Assembly: GCA_037138595.1 (NCBI GenBank) | Contig: JBAXIB010000002.1 | Location: 90,392 to 154,391, forward strand | From: UBA4742 sp037138595 | GTDB lineage: Bacteria; Actinomycetota; Acidimicrobiia; Acidimicrobiales; Acidimicrobilacustridaceae | DNA length: 64,000 nucleotides | Direction: 5' to 3' | Part shown: in pieces, positions 27,889-37,852 of the stretch | How the letters are laid out: each line of letters opens with the position of its first letter | How positions within the stretch are numbered: position 1 is the first letter of the stretch | Notes under the pieces: generated by a model | The model's database searches: none | What the model saw: the letters and a program-made list of their open reading frames with translations, nothing else | What the model was told of the DNA's origin: nothing | Made by a program: the position numbers and the translations under genes

Positions 27889-29532
27889 TCAGGGACGCTT
27901 GACCCTGAGATCAATCGGCCGAGAGACCTCGCTGAAAAAATCATTTCCTTTGTCATCCACGACGATGAATGCAGGGAAATCTCGTACTTCGATTTTCCAC
28001 ACTGCTTCCATTCCAAGTTCTTCGTATTCAAGAACTTCCACCGAGGTGATGCAGTCTTTGGCTAATCGGGCAGCGGGACCGCCAATCGACCCGAGATAGA
28101 ACCCGCCGTGAGAGCGGCAAGCGTCAGTAACGGCCGGCGAGCGATTTCCCTTCGCCAACATCACGAGGCTTCCACCTCGCTGCTGGAACTCGTCGACATA
28201 GGAATCCATCCGGCCAGCCGTTGTCGGTCCAAACGAGCCCGACGCATAACCCTCTGGCGTTTTGGCTGGACCGGCGTAGTACACGCAAAAATCCCGCAAA
28301 TACGACGGCATCTCGTCGCCAGCATCGAGTCGTTCTTTGATTTTCGCGTGAGCAAGATCGCGAGCTACCACCATTGGTCCATTCAACATGATTCGCGTCT
28401 TGACTGGATAACGCGACAGTTCAGCCCGGATCTCATCCATCGGCATATTGAGATCAATGGCCACCACATCACCTGCTAGGCGATCATCGGTAACCGGCGG
28501 CAAAAAGCGCGCGGGATCAACTTCTAGTTGCTCAATGAAGATCCCCTCGGCAGTTATTTTTCCTAATGCTTGGCGATCCGCTGAACATGACACCGCAATG
28601 GCAATTGGGCAAGATGCGCCATGTCGAGGCAAGCGGATAACTCGTACGTCATGGCAAAAATATTTGCCGCCGAATTGAGCACCGATACCAAAATCCTGCG
28701 TCAGCTTCAACACTTTTGCTTCGAATTCGACGTCGCGGAATCCCCGACCGAATTCATCTCCGGTCGTCGGCAGCGAATCGAGATAACGCGTCGAGGCCAA
28801 CTTCGCGGTTTCGACTGCGACCTCTGCCGATGTTCCACCGATTACGACAGCAAGGTGATACGGAGGACACGCTGCTGTTCCGAGCGTCCGCAATTTCTCA
28901 TCGAGAAATGCCAGCAAACTCGCGGGATTCAATACGGCCTTCGTCTCTTGGTAGAGATAACTCTTGTTGGCGGAACCGCCACCTTTTGCCATGAACAAAA
29001 ACTTGTAGGAATCCCCATCCACCGCCGAGATTTTGATTTCCGCCGGCAAATTGGTTTTGGTGTTCACTTCATCCCACATGGTGAGCGGCGCCATCTGCGA
29101 ATAGCGCAAATTCGCGTCTCGATAGGTGTTGAAAATGCCTTGAGCGATCGCTGCTTCATCACCACCACCGGTGATCACGAACTCACCTTTCTTGGCCTTG
29201 ACGATCGCGGTTCCCGTGTCTTGGCATGACGGCAATATTCCGCCCGCGGCAATGGACGCATTCTTCAACAATTCGAGCGCCACAAAGCGGTCGTTGGCCG
29301 ACGCCTCGGGATCATCAAGGATCGATGCAAGTTGCGCCAGGTGGTCGGTCCGCAACAGATGGGCAATGTCGCGCATCGCTTGGCCAGTCAATAGGGTTAT
29401 CGCAGCCGGAGCGATGCGTAAGAAGCGTTCGGAACCCACATCGAAGGTCGATACGCCATCAGTGGTGAGCAACCGATACGTCGTTTGATCGGGGCCGAGG
29501 GGCAGCGGTTCTTGATAGGCAAAGTCGCTCAT
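27889..29532 (-). CDS. fumA: Fumarate hydratase, class I (4Fe-4S)
   Basis: The product from ATG 29532 is 547 residues, the usual length of the one-chain class I fumarase (FumA/FumB type). It interconverts fumarate and malate in the TCA cycle. Three Cys candidates for the 4Fe-4S cluster are visible in PSCQDTG, TAACPPYH and GASCPIAIA. The C-terminal beta domain has AGPAKTPEGYASGSFGPTTAGRMD. A longer frame reaching 29607 is less likely. No succinate dehydrogenase gene is adjacent. Confidence 0.93.
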   Translation of the reverse strand: MSDFAYQEPLPLGPDQTTYRLLTTDGVSTFDVGSERFLRIAPAAITLLTGQAMRDIAHLLRTDHLAQLASILDDPEASANDRFVALELLKNASIAAGGILPSCQDTGTAIVKAKKGEFVITGGGDEAAIAQGIFNTYRDANLRYSQMAPLTMWDEVNTKTNLPAEIKISAVDGDSYKFLFMAKGGGSANKSYLYQETKAVLNPASLLAFLDEKLRTLGTAACPPYHLAVVIGGTSAEVAVETAKLASTRYLDSLPTTGDEFGRGFRDVEFEAKVLKLTQDFGIGAQFGGKYFCHDVRVIRLPRHGASCPIAIAVSCSADRQALGKITAEGIFIEQLEVDPARFLPPVTDDRLAGDVVAIDLNMPMDEIRAELSRYPVKTRIMLNGPMVVARDLAHAKIKERLDAGDEMPSYLRDFCVYYAGPAKTPEGYASGSFGPTTAGRMDSYVDEFQQRGGSLVMLAKGNRSPAVTDACRSHGGFYLGSIGGPAARLAKDCITSVEVLEYEELGMEAVWKIEVRDFPAFIVVDDKGNDFFSEVSRPIDLRVKRP

Positions 29533-29628
29533 AACTCCATGCTCACCTGCGCGCTGCAAACGGACAAATCCCCGACGAGCCCACAAGCCAAGCAGCGCAA
29601 TATTCATCGGGCATTATTTTGCGGACAT

Positions 29629-31338
29629 TCACCGTGCACCTCGAACCAGCTGCCCGGGGCGATCTCCTTGGTCAACACCGTCACGCAAGATGACCTGCCC
29701 TCGTTTCACGGTCGCGACATAGCCCGATGCCCCTTGCACAAATCGTCGAGCATCACCTGGCAGATCATGGATCATCTCTGGTCGAGGCAAACGCAACCCA
29801 GCGAAGTCGATCACATTCACATCACCGAGCATTCCAGGAGCCAACCGGCCGCGATCGCTTAGGCCAACAAGGTCAGCTGTATCACTGGTCATCATCCGCA
29901 CCACGGTCTCGATTGGGATGCGACCGTAGGCTCGGTCTCGCGCCCAAAGTGCCATCATCGAAGTGGGCGTACTTGCATCACAAGTGGTCCCGCAGTGCGC
30001 CCCGCCATCACCGAGCCCCCAGGTTGTCGTCGGATGAAGCAACATTTCTCGCACCGCATCGAGATTGAAATCGGTGTAATTCAAAAGCGGTCGCATCACG
30101 AGATTTTCGCCGTCATCGGCGAGCAACGCGTCATAGAAAACTTCGTTTGGCGTTCGGCCTTCACGTCGCGCCTGAGCCGCCAAACTCGAATCTTTCGGCG
30201 GCTCATAGTCGGGTTCGCTGCCCATCGGGAAAATGCGCTCGGGGTCAAGAAAATGGGTAAACATCGGGTCGATGTCTTCGGCCTCAGTTAAAAGTTTCTC
30301 GCGCGTAATCGGGTCGCGCATGTGAGCGACCTTGGCCTCAATCGGCAGAAACCCAAGGCCACCCCAAGTTGGGCAATACGCAAACGGGTGAAAGGTGTGC
30401 AAGCCAAGCAATAAATTGACGGGTCGACCCGCGACCTGGGGTCGCACGTTCGCTCCATCTGCCGCGGCCGCGCTGCAGAGGTCAAGCATGCGCTTCCAAG
30501 CAGTCGGATCGTGATCGTTCTGAGTCATCGCAAAAGTGACTGGTCGATGAATAGCCTTGGCCAACCTTCGCATCCAAGCCATTTCCCGTTCCGGAGCCGC
30601 GAGGTCTTCGCCCAGAGCGCCGGCCGGCGCCAACTCAAAAATTCCGGTTCCCAACTCACCCAAGACACTGCCGATTCCAAATAGTTCGTCTTCTGCGGCA
30701 AAAGTTCCCGGCACGGGTTCGCCGTCGATCGCCATGTGGGCAATCGTGCGCGACGTCGAAAAGCCAAGCGCTCCTGCTTGAACTCCCTCCCGCACAATCG
30801 CTGCCATCGCGGCGATGTCGTCAGGCGATGCTGGCTCATTCTTTGCTCCGCGATCACCCATCACGTATCCGCGTACGGCTCCATGTGGCACAAAGACAGC
30901 CACATCAAGCATTTTCGATGTCACATCTACCGCGTTGAGGTATTCGGGAAAGGTTTCCCAGTTCCAATCAATGCCCGCCGACAACGCAGCACCCGGAATA
31001 TCTTCGACGCCTTCCATCAATCCAATGAGCCATTCATGTCGATCCGGCTTTACCGGGGCGAACCCGACACCGCAGTTGCCCATGACGACTGTGGTAGCGC
31101 CGTGCCAGCAACTCGGTGTCAGCATCGGATCCCACGTGACTTGCCCGTCGAAATGGGTGTGGATGTCAACGAAGCCCGGAGTCACGAGTAATCCGTCGGC
31201 GTCGATTTCCTCCCTTCCTTCGGCGGGGACCGAACCGACATCAGTAATGATCCCGTTGGAGATCGCGACGTCAGCCACGTAGGAATCTGACCCCGTTCCG
31301 TCGACCACGGTGCCGCCGCGAATCACAAGATCATGCAT
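29629..31338 (-). CDS. N-acyl-D-amino-acid deacylase-type amidohydrolase
   Basis: The 569-residue member of the amidohydrolase superfamily begins HDLVIRGGTVVDGTGSDSY and has the metal site PGFVDIHTHFDGQ and the GNCGVGFAP motif typical of D-aminoacylases. It ends with the small beta domain (DVNVIDFAGLRL). It may deacylate an N-acyl-D-amino acid or hydrolyse a related amide. The ATG at 31338 is preferred, with AGAGGGGAA upstream. It is divergent from the crotonase gene. Confidence 0.85.
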   Translation of the reverse strand: MHDLVIRGGTVVDGTGSDSYVADVAISNGIITDVGSVPAEGREEIDADGLLVTPGFVDIHTHFDGQVTWDPMLTPSCWHGATTVVMGNCGVGFAPVKPDRHEWLIGLMEGVEDIPGAALSAGIDWNWETFPEYLNAVDVTSKMLDVAVFVPHGAVRGYVMGDRGAKNEPASPDDIAAMAAIVREGVQAGALGFSTSRTIAHMAIDGEPVPGTFAAEDELFGIGSVLGELGTGIFELAPAGALGEDLAAPEREMAWMRRLAKAIHRPVTFAMTQNDHDPTAWKRMLDLCSAAAADGANVRPQVAGRPVNLLLGLHTFHPFAYCPTWGGLGFLPIEAKVAHMRDPITREKLLTEAEDIDPMFTHFLDPERIFPMGSEPDYEPPKDSSLAAQARREGRTPNEVFYDALLADDGENLVMRPLLNYTDFNLDAVREMLLHPTTTWGLGDGGAHCGTTCDASTPTSMMALWARDRAYGRIPIETVVRMMTSDTADLVGLSDRGRLAPGMLGDVNVIDFAGLRLPRPEMIHDLPGDARRFVQGASGYVATVKRGQVILRDGVDQGDRPGQLVRGAR

Positions 31339-31482
31339 GGAAACAGTTCCCCTCTGTGGGCTGGTGCCCAGCGAATCAACATTCAAGATGCCAGTTCGGG
31401 AACCCTACCGCTGCCTCGACCAGCAGTACTCTGACAGCACGTTCTTCTTGCTACCCCAATTGCTCACTCCTTAAGGAACTTT

Positions 31483-32319
31483 GTGGCTCTTGTAGAGGTA
31501 AGTGCCCCCCAGTCCAACACGAGACTGATCACGCTCAATCGACCCGAACGACTCAATGCAATGTCGATCGACCTCGTCATTGAACTCGTGACGGCCTTTG
31601 AAACCTGCGCTAACGACAACGACTGCTCGGTGGTGATTCTCACGGGCGCCGGACGTGCCTTCTGTTCTGGCCTCGATCTCAAGGACTACGGCATCATTCC
31701 GAATATTGATGGGTTGCAGGTCGGGCAGATCGCTCAACGGTCAATGCGGTACTTTTCAGCACTGGTTCCCGCGATGCGCCGAATGCCCCAGCCGGTTATC
31801 GCGGCAATCAACGGGATCGCCTACGGAGGCGGCATGTGTCTCACGCTCGGTGCGGAGCTTCGCATCGCCGGCGAACGTGCTGCTTTCAACAGCACGGGCA
31901 TCGTCAACGGCTTAACGTCGACAGAACTCGGCGCGAGCTACTTGTTGCCGCGGCTGATTGGTGCGGCGCACAGCAACGAAATCTTGCTCACCGGTCGAGT
32001 CGTCGATGCTCCTGACGCGTTACGCATGGGCCTGGTGTCCCAGGTCGTGCCCGATGATGATCTGCTCAATGTCGCTCTCAAGGTTGCTGGTCGCATGTGT
32101 GAGTTCAGCCCCTACGGCTTAGCGATGACAAAAGATGTGATCTGGGCCAACCTCGAAGCGGGAAGTCTGGACGCCGCCATTGAGATCGAAGACCGAAACC
32201 AGTTGATGCTTGGGTTCACCGAAAATTTGCCCGAAGCGATACGGGCCTTTGACCAAGACCGCAAACCGACTTACACCGATGCGCCCCGGCGCGACTTATT
32301 CATGCCACCCGAAACTTGA
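31483..32319 (+). CDS. Enoyl-CoA hydratase/isomerase (crotonase)
   Basis: The 278-residue crotonase-fold protein starts at GTG 31483, 5 bases after AAGGA. It has the oxyanion-hole blocks AGRAFCSGLDLKDYG and INGIAYGGGMCLTLGAE, followed by ELGASYLLPRLIG. One of the two usual catalytic carboxylates appears retained (TSTELG); the other is not obvious, so isomerase rather than hydratase activity cannot be excluded. It would act on acyl-CoA intermediates. Confidence 0.87.
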   Translation: MALVEVSAPQSNTRLITLNRPERLNAMSIDLVIELVTAFETCANDNDCSVVILTGAGRAFCSGLDLKDYGIIPNIDGLQVGQIAQRSMRYFSALVPAMRRMPQPVIAAINGIAYGGGMCLTLGAELRIAGERAAFNSTGIVNGLTSTELGASYLLPRLIGAAHSNEILLTGRVVDAPDALRMGLVSQVVPDDDLLNVALKVAGRMCEFSPYGLAMTKDVIWANLEAGSLDAAIEIEDRNQLMLGFTENLPEAIRAFDQDRKPTYTDAPRRDLFMPPET

Positions 32320-32320
32320 T

Positions 32321-32935
32321 TCAACGCGGAGCAGATCGAACCCGACAATGATTGATCTGCTCAGCAATTTTTCGACCGAGCGCGATGCTTCCCACTACTT
32401 CGAGATGCACCTGATCGCCGCCCATGAGCGATGGATCTGAATCGATCAATCCGTCTAGGTCAACGAGATAGAGGTTTGACCGAAGTTCGGCTTCCTGAGC
32501 CAGTTTCGCGTTGAAATCCAGCCCGGTTCCCTTGCCGGGACGAGTTGGGTCGGCATCGACATTGACCCAAACCACACAATGCGAACCAAGGAGTTCAAGT
32601 GCTTTGTCCACTGCCTGCGAACTGGCTTCAGCACTGAGTTTTCCGGCCGCTTGTTGCAGCACATCGTTTGTTCCGAGTTGCACGACGATCGCATCGGACG
32701 ATCCAAGGGCCGCCTGCTCCAACGTCGCTAGTTGGTCGCCAACTGTTAGCCCAGCAGTCGCGTCGATGCTCACTGACCATCCTGCGGCTTCAAGTTCCTG
32801 GGTAATGACCGGGGCACCTAGGGCGGAAAGGCTGTCACCGACGATGACGACTTGAGATTGCGTCTTCGAAGCGCACGAAACATCGATCAACAACACCGAC
32901 AAAACGAGGCCAATGACGACCACCTGTTTGACCAT
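32321..32935 (-). CDS. SGNH/GDSL hydrolase lipoprotein
   Basis: With the ATG at 32935 the product is 204 residues and begins MVKQVVVIGLVLSVLLIDVSC, a lipoprotein signal peptide with the Cys at position 21. The SGNH blocks follow: VGDSLSALG with the nucleophile Ser, QLGTNDV with the Asn, and the DQVH Asp/His pair. It is a probable exported esterase or lipase. The frame extends another 59 codons upstream, but those residues are not protein-like and would overlap the small gene that precedes it. Confidence 0.83.
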   Translation of the reverse strand: MVKQVVVIGLVLSVLLIDVSCASKTQSQVVIVGDSLSALGAPVITQELEAAGWSVSIDATAGLTVGDQLATLEQAALGSSDAIVVQLGTNDVLQQAAGKLSAEASSQAVDKALELLGSHCVVWVNVDADPTRPGKGTGLDFNAKLAQEAELRSNLYLVDLDGLIDSDPSLMGGDQVHLEVVGSIALGRKIAEQINHCRVRSAPR

Positions 32936-32969
32936 GACACGAGACCGAGTCACGTTGATCAAAGGTGGT

Positions 32970-33260
32970 TCAGTCGATCGGGAGGCGACGAAACAGTTCA
33001 GCTTTTTCCTCTTCGAATTCCTCGAAAGTGATCTGTTTAGCGTCGAATCGACGGTGGATGGCTTCGATGCGTTCGAGGAGTTCAGAAGCCGAGAGTTCGC
33101 CGTCGTGATCATCGCCGGCTAAAGGCATCAGGCCATCGTCATCAAGCAGATCGGGCTCGTCGGAATCAGGGTTCAAGCGTTTTTCGCGTTTGGCCGCGGC
33201 TTTGGCTTTCTTGGCCCGGTCACGCTGCAATTTTTCGAAGCTTGTCCGTTGCGCGGCCAT
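32970..33260 (-). CDS. Small charged coiled-coil-like protein
   Basis: The 96-residue protein begins MAAQRTSFEKLQRDRAKKAK, with a strongly basic N-terminal helix (to about residue 28). An acidic loop (DSDEPDLLDDDG) and an acidic C-terminal helix (FEEFEEEKAELFRRL) follow. Similar small proteins are widespread in actinobacteria without assigned function. It is the first gene of the unit with the SGNH lipoprotein and is divergent from the acyltransferase. Confidence 0.7.
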   Translation of the reverse strand: MAAQRTSFEKLQRDRAKKAKAAAKREKRLNPDSDEPDLLDDDGLMPLAGDDHDGELSASELLERIEAIHRRFDAKQITFEEFEEEKAELFRRLPID

Positions 33261-33310
33261 TGGGCGTCTCCTTCAACTGGCGGGTACCGGACCGCCATCG
33301 AAGGCCACGA

Positions 33311-33353
33311 CCGGCATTTACATCGTTGGCATACTACGGCCAAACGATGCCGG
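33311..33353. promoter_or_regulatory. Imperfect inverted repeat in a divergent promoter region
   Basis: CCGGCAT (33311-33317) pairs with ATGCCGG (33347-33353), and a second pair CATCGTTGGC / GCCAAACGATG nests inside with a one-base bulge. The region lies between the small charged protein and the acyltransferase. It could be an operator or a leader hairpin; the role is inferred from position and symmetry only. Confidence 0.25.
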
Positions 33354-33445
33354 CGACCCATCTCGGCGCCAGGAAAGGGATCGGAGGTGGCAATCAGTTG
33401 AGCGTCCGCCACCAAATCGCTCATCGACTCTGGCATTGTTGCAGC

Positions 33446-35392
33446 GTGATTGAGGCGGGACCCATCATCGAAACGAACTCCCGAATTCGGGTCAAGTCGA
33501 TGGACGGACTGCGCGGGCTCGCCGTCGCCGCGGTTGTCGTTTACCACCTCTGTCCCGAACTAGTACCCGGTGGTTTTCTCGGCGTGTCAGTTTTTTTCGT
33601 CCTTTCCGGTTATCTGATTACGACGTTGCTTCTCGGCGAAGCAACTACCACTTCGAAAATTCGGATACGGGAGTTTTGGGGCCGACGATTTCGGCGATTG
33701 ATGCCCACGGCGTTTGCCGCTCTCGCGCTCGCACTCATTGTCGCGGCCGCCGTTGGCGATGCCCACCAGCTAAAGACGCTTCCGGGCGACGTCACTGCCG
33801 CTGCGCTCTATGTCGCTAACTGGCGATTCATTGCCCTCGGAACCTCCTATGGCGCTCATTATCAACAGCCGAGTGTCGTTCTGCATTTCTGGTCACTGGC
33901 GATCGAGGAGCAGTTCTATCTCGTGGTCGCCATTGTCGCCGCGCTTCTCGCACGATTTGGCCGATCGCGTCGCGCTTGGCTCATGACATTTGGTGCCTTG
34001 GCGTTAGCGTCGATGGCATCGACGGTCTTACTGGGGCCCGATAACACGACCAGGATTTATTTTGGAACGACAACGCGAGCATTTGAATTGCTGGCTGGGT
34101 CGGTGCTCGGCATTGTGCTCGCGGGTCGAGCGTTCGTCCCGCGAAGTCGATCGGGTCGCCGGGGACTGCAAGCAGCAGGTGTCGTTGCGCTTGGCGCACT
34201 GATCGCGTCGTTCATTCTGATTCGCATCGACAACCCATTTTTGTATCGGGGCGGATTTTGGGTGGTTGCCGGCGTCACGATCGTGGCCTTGGTAGCTCTG
34301 CGCTCGCGCGGTCCAATCGCGTGGTTCTTGGCATGGCGACCATTGGTGATGCTTGGAATCATTTCCTACGGCGTGTATCTGTACCACTGGCCGTTGTTCA
34401 TCTGGCTAACTCCTGCGACAACACATCTCGATGGACTCGCACTCGCGGCCATCCGCGTCGGGGCAACGTTATTGCTGGCGATTTTGTCCTATGTCTTCCT
34501 CGAGCAACCCATTCGAAAACAACGTTGGCACCAACCGCTTCCGGCCCTCGCGGGAATCATCGGGTTGAGTTTTGTGCTCGTTATCGGATCGGCGTTCGCC
34601 CTTGGCCGGCGAGCAAACGACCGAGCGATCGTCGCCGCTCCAAACGTTTCGCTGGCAACGGCGACCACCATGGCAGGAACGCCTGCAACCGCCCCTGTTG
34701 GTGACATAGATACGCCACGTTCGGTGCTAGTCGTTGGCGATTCAGTCCTGCACGATGCGCTGCCGTCAATAACGGCCGACTTTGCCGCAGCAGGTGTCAC
34801 AGTCACCGCGCTTGGAGCACCCGGCGAAACATTGGTGAGCAACAGCGGCCGATGGCTTTCCGAAATCTCCCAAGTAGTTGAGACCAAAAACCCCGACATC
34901 GTTGTCCTTGAGTCGTGCTGCGGATCGCTCTATCCCTTTGTCGCCGTCGATGGAACAGTGACCGACATAGATACGCCGGTTTTTTGGGAGCTCTGGGCAA
35001 CATTGGTTGGCCAAGCGACCGAGCGAGCTGGCGCTCGAGGCGCTCGAGTCATGTGGGTGTTGCCACCTCCGGTCGACGGAGTCCGCAGCCTCTGGTACGG
35101 AGACGTTGGAACCCGGATGGCATCAGTCATTGCAATCGAACGTGGCCTCGCTGCCGCTCAACCCAATGTTCAACTCATCGACTGGGGTGTGCTGGCTGCT
35201 GCCGATCGCACGTACGCGGCAACGCTTCCTGATGAGCACGGCAACCCTGTGGTGATTCGGGCTGACGACGGTTTGCACTTCACTCCAGCCGGTCAAGCGA
35301 TCCAGGCAAGGACCACGGTTGATCAGGTTCTCAACGCATGGCAATCGTCTGGAGGCCGCCCTGATCATCCTGCCTCAGTTCCGGGCGCGTAG
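33446..35392 (+). CDS. Acyltransferase-3 / SGNH fusion protein (OafA-like)
   Basis: The protein has about 648 residues from GTG 33446. It begins with the acyltransferase-3 signature MDGLRGLAVAAVVVYHL (residue 19 on) and about ten membrane helices with the EEQFYLV motif. The C-terminal SGNH domain carries VVGDSVLHDAL and DGLHFTPAG; the position of the usual block III Asn is occupied by ESCCGS. OafA-like enzymes O-acetylate cell-surface glycans. An ATG further upstream (33242) would overlap the divergent small gene and is rejected. Confidence 0.82.
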   Translation: MIEAGPIIETNSRIRVKSMDGLRGLAVAAVVVYHLCPELVPGGFLGVSVFFVLSGYLITTLLLGEATTTSKIRIREFWGRRFRRLMPTAFAALALALIVAAAVGDAHQLKTLPGDVTAAALYVANWRFIALGTSYGAHYQQPSVVLHFWSLAIEEQFYLVVAIVAALLARFGRSRRAWLMTFGALALASMASTVLLGPDNTTRIYFGTTTRAFELLAGSVLGIVLAGRAFVPRSRSGRRGLQAAGVVALGALIASFILIRIDNPFLYRGGFWVVAGVTIVALVALRSRGPIAWFLAWRPLVMLGIISYGVYLYHWPLFIWLTPATTHLDGLALAAIRVGATLLLAILSYVFLEQPIRKQRWHQPLPALAGIIGLSFVLVIGSAFALGRRANDRAIVAAPNVSLATATTMAGTPATAPVGDIDTPRSVLVVGDSVLHDALPSITADFAAAGVTVTALGAPGETLVSNSGRWLSEISQVVETKNPDIVVLESCCGSLYPFVAVDGTVTDIDTPVFWELWATLVGQATERAGARGARVMWVLPPPVDGVRSLWYGDVGTRMASVIAIERGLAAAQPNVQLIDWGVLAAADRTYAATLPDEHGNPVVIRADDGLHFTPAGQAIQARTTVDQVLNAWQSSGGRPDHPASVPGA

Positions 35393-35401
35393 GGTTCGCA
35401 G

Positions 35402-36280
35402 ATGCGCTTTTCCTACGCCGAGTCAATGACCGATCCGTCCTTTTATCTACCCTTGGCGCGTGCCGCCGAGGATGCCGGCTTTGATTCGTTCGTCGTGCCC
35501 GACAGCATTTTGTATCCCCGCGATTCCGACTCGACGTATCCCTACACGCCCGACGGAAACCGAGAGTTTCTTGAGGACAAACCGTTCATCGAACCGTTCT
35601 CACTCATTCCGGCGATGGGTGCAGTGACCGAGACATTGCGATTCACGACCTTCGTCGTCAAGCTGCCAATTCGAAACCCCGTAATTGTCGCAAAACAAGC
35701 CACATCGGTAGCCGTACTCACGAATAATCGGTTGGGGTTCGGTGTCGGCTTATCGCCGTGGCCAGAGGATTACGTCGCGTGCGATCAACCGTGGAAAGAC
35801 CGCGGTCGCCGAATGGACGAGCAAATTGAAATCATTCAGCACCTAGCCACCGGAACATTCAGCGAATATCACGGCGAGTTTTATGACTTGCCAGCAATCA
35901 AAATGTGTCCAGTCCCATCAGAGAAATTGCCGATCCTGATCGGAGGTCATGCTGATGCGGCGCTGCGGCGGGCGGCGAGATTATGCGACGGCTGGATGCA
36001 CGCCGGCAGCGACGGCGATCAACTCCCGACCATGATCGGACGCCTCCATGAGCTGCGTCGCGAGTACGGCCGCGAAAACGAACCATTTGAGATTCATGTC
36101 ATCTCGATGGACGGTTACAGCGTGGATGGGTGTCATCGACTCGAAGACCTCGGCGTCACTGACGTCATCATCGGATTCCGGAACTCCTACCAAATGGAAC
36201 AAGACACCGAGACACTTCAGCAAAAGATCGACGCAATGGGCTGGTTCACTGATTCAGTCATCGACAAGCTCGGCTCGTGA
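35402..36280 (+). CDS. LLM-class flavin or F420-dependent oxidoreductase
   Basis: The 292-residue TIM-barrel protein begins MRFSYAESMTDPSFYLPLAR and contains the LLM-type ILIGGHADAALRRAARLCDGWM region that binds the cofactor phosphate. This subfamily in actinobacteria mostly uses F420, but sequence alone does not separate F420 from FMN use. It begins 9 bases after the acyltransferase stop, so co-transcription is likely. The substrate is unknown. Confidence 0.83.
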   Translation: MRFSYAESMTDPSFYLPLARAAEDAGFDSFVVPDSILYPRDSDSTYPYTPDGNREFLEDKPFIEPFSLIPAMGAVTETLRFTTFVVKLPIRNPVIVAKQATSVAVLTNNRLGFGVGLSPWPEDYVACDQPWKDRGRRMDEQIEIIQHLATGTFSEYHGEFYDLPAIKMCPVPSEKLPILIGGHADAALRRAARLCDGWMHAGSDGDQLPTMIGRLHELRREYGRENEPFEIHVISMDGYSVDGCHRLEDLGVTDVIIGFRNSYQMEQDTETLQQKIDAMGWFTDSVIDKLGS

Positions 36281-36311
36281 TGGTGACCTCGAGCGATTGA
36301 GCTGCGCTTAG

Positions 36312-37772
36312 CTAGCTTCGACGAAGCGCTGCTGCCGCTCCGGCTCGTCGTCCAAAAAAGGTGCCATCACCAAGGGAAATGCCGCTCACATAGCCGTGTG
36401 CGGAAATCCCCGAAGTCGTTCGACCCGCCGCGAACAATCCCAAGACTTGATTTCCACTCACTGACTGCACGGCACCATCTACCGAGGTCACCAACCCACC
36501 GAGGGTAAAGGTGGCGTAATACGCCGCCGGATTCGCAACGCGCAGGTCGTACGCGCCGAGAGATCCGGTCAATGGACGAACGAACTCAGCCGCCTTATGA
36601 AACACCGGGTCTTCATGCAGTTCTGCGTGGCGGTTATAGAGATCCATCGTCGAGACCAATGAACCATTGGGAAGGCCGATCTCGCGTTCAAGATCAGCCG
36701 AGGTTTCGCACACCCAAGTTGCTTGAAGGCCCGCTCGAGTCACTTCATACAGAGACTCATCCACGATGAGGTACGCCTCCCCTTCTTGGCGAAACAACAC
36801 CTCTTGGCCGACGCGTCCGTAATAGGTGTCCTCATTGATGAATCGCTGGCCATGTCCATTCACCAACACGCCCCCGACAAGTTTTCGCGGCGGAGTCATC
36901 GGAACCGCACATTCCGCGGCATCCATCCGAGTGACCGCCGAACCAATGGCCTGGGCCATCCGAATTCCTCGTCCATCATCGAAGTCGTTTCCGAGCCGAA
37001 GTGAACACCGCGCCACCAACGGCGCATGGCGAGCCAACATCTCATCGTTGTGCACAAATCCTCCGGCGCACAGCACCACACCGCCACGAGCGCGGACAAA
37101 CAAGTCGTCGCCCAACCGTCGAGCGAGCACGCCGACGACTTCCCCGTGATCGTCGATCACCAATCGACTTACCTGCGCACCGGTTTCAATGTGGGTGTTG
37201 GTCGCTGCTACCGCTGCCGACAAACACTCCATCAGGAAGCCACCTGCCGCATGTCGTTTCTGCGGTTTATGTCCCCTCGGGGCAGGAATCGCAATGTCAT
37301 CGAACGGAAATGCATCCTCGCCGCCGGAGTAGACCAGCGCATCGTCAGTAGGCGGTTCGATTCCGGGCTCTGGATAGAAGCCAGCTTTAAATGGCACGCC
37401 TTGTGCGACAAGCCACGAGTAATGGTCGACACTTTCGTCGCAATACAACCGGACCTTCTCGGCATCGGGGTCAGGCCCACATGCCTCCATCAGAAATCGA
37501 TACATCTCATCTGGAGTGTCACTGAACCCACAGGCGATTTGAATCGGAGTTCCTCCCCCGAGATAGATCAGCCCGCCCGATTGCGCAGAGGTCCCGCCGG
37601 GGCCACCGGAAGCTTCAAGGACGATGACCGTCGCACCAGCTTCACTTGCCCCAAGCGCGGCACAGGCTCCCGCAGCGCCCATACCAACGACAACGACGTC
37701 GGTCTCAAGGTCCCACACGACTACATCACGAGCCTGAACGGGTTCAACGGTTTCAGAATCGTTACTGCTCAT
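36312..37772 (-). CDS. FAD-binding dehydrogenase, 3-ketosteroid dehydrogenase/fumarate-reductase-like
   Basis: This 486-residue flavoprotein has the FAD motif VVVVGMGAAGACAALGASEAG, then GGTSAQSGGLIYLGGG, and a late FAD-contact stretch GLFAAGRTTSGISAHGY. It belongs to the family of flavoprotein subunits and KstD-type ketosteroid dehydrogenases (PF00890). Activity could be a sterol or other unsaturated-acid dehydrogenation. It converges with the LLM gene and is divergent from the thiolase-like gene at 37853. Confidence 0.85.
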   Translation of the reverse strand: MSSNDSETVEPVQARDVVVWDLETDVVVVGMGAAGACAALGASEAGATVIVLEASGGPGGTSAQSGGLIYLGGGTPIQIACGFSDTPDEMYRFLMEACGPDPDAEKVRLYCDESVDHYSWLVAQGVPFKAGFYPEPGIEPPTDDALVYSGGEDAFPFDDIAIPAPRGHKPQKRHAAGGFLMECLSAAVAATNTHIETGAQVSRLVIDDHGEVVGVLARRLGDDLFVRARGGVVLCAGGFVHNDEMLARHAPLVARCSLRLGNDFDDGRGIRMAQAIGSAVTRMDAAECAVPMTPPRKLVGGVLVNGHGQRFINEDTYYGRVGQEVLFRQEGEAYLIVDESLYEVTRAGLQATWVCETSADLEREIGLPNGSLVSTMDLYNRHAELHEDPVFHKAAEFVRPLTGSLGAYDLRVANPAAYYATFTLGGLVTSVDGAVQSVSGNQVLGLFAAGRTTSGISAHGYVSGISLGDGTFFGRRAGAAAALRRS

Positions 37773-37852
37773 GGCGGGCGACGATAGCCCGATGACGAAT
37801 CGCCGACGACCGGTTCACCACCAATGAGACCTGAAGGTGGCACGATGCAGCG

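Noticed and set aside
33242..33445. Extended start of the acyltransferase at ATG 33242
   Set aside because: It overlaps the divergent small charged gene and the extra residues have no similarity to the acyltransferase-3 family; the signature begins soon after GTG 33446.
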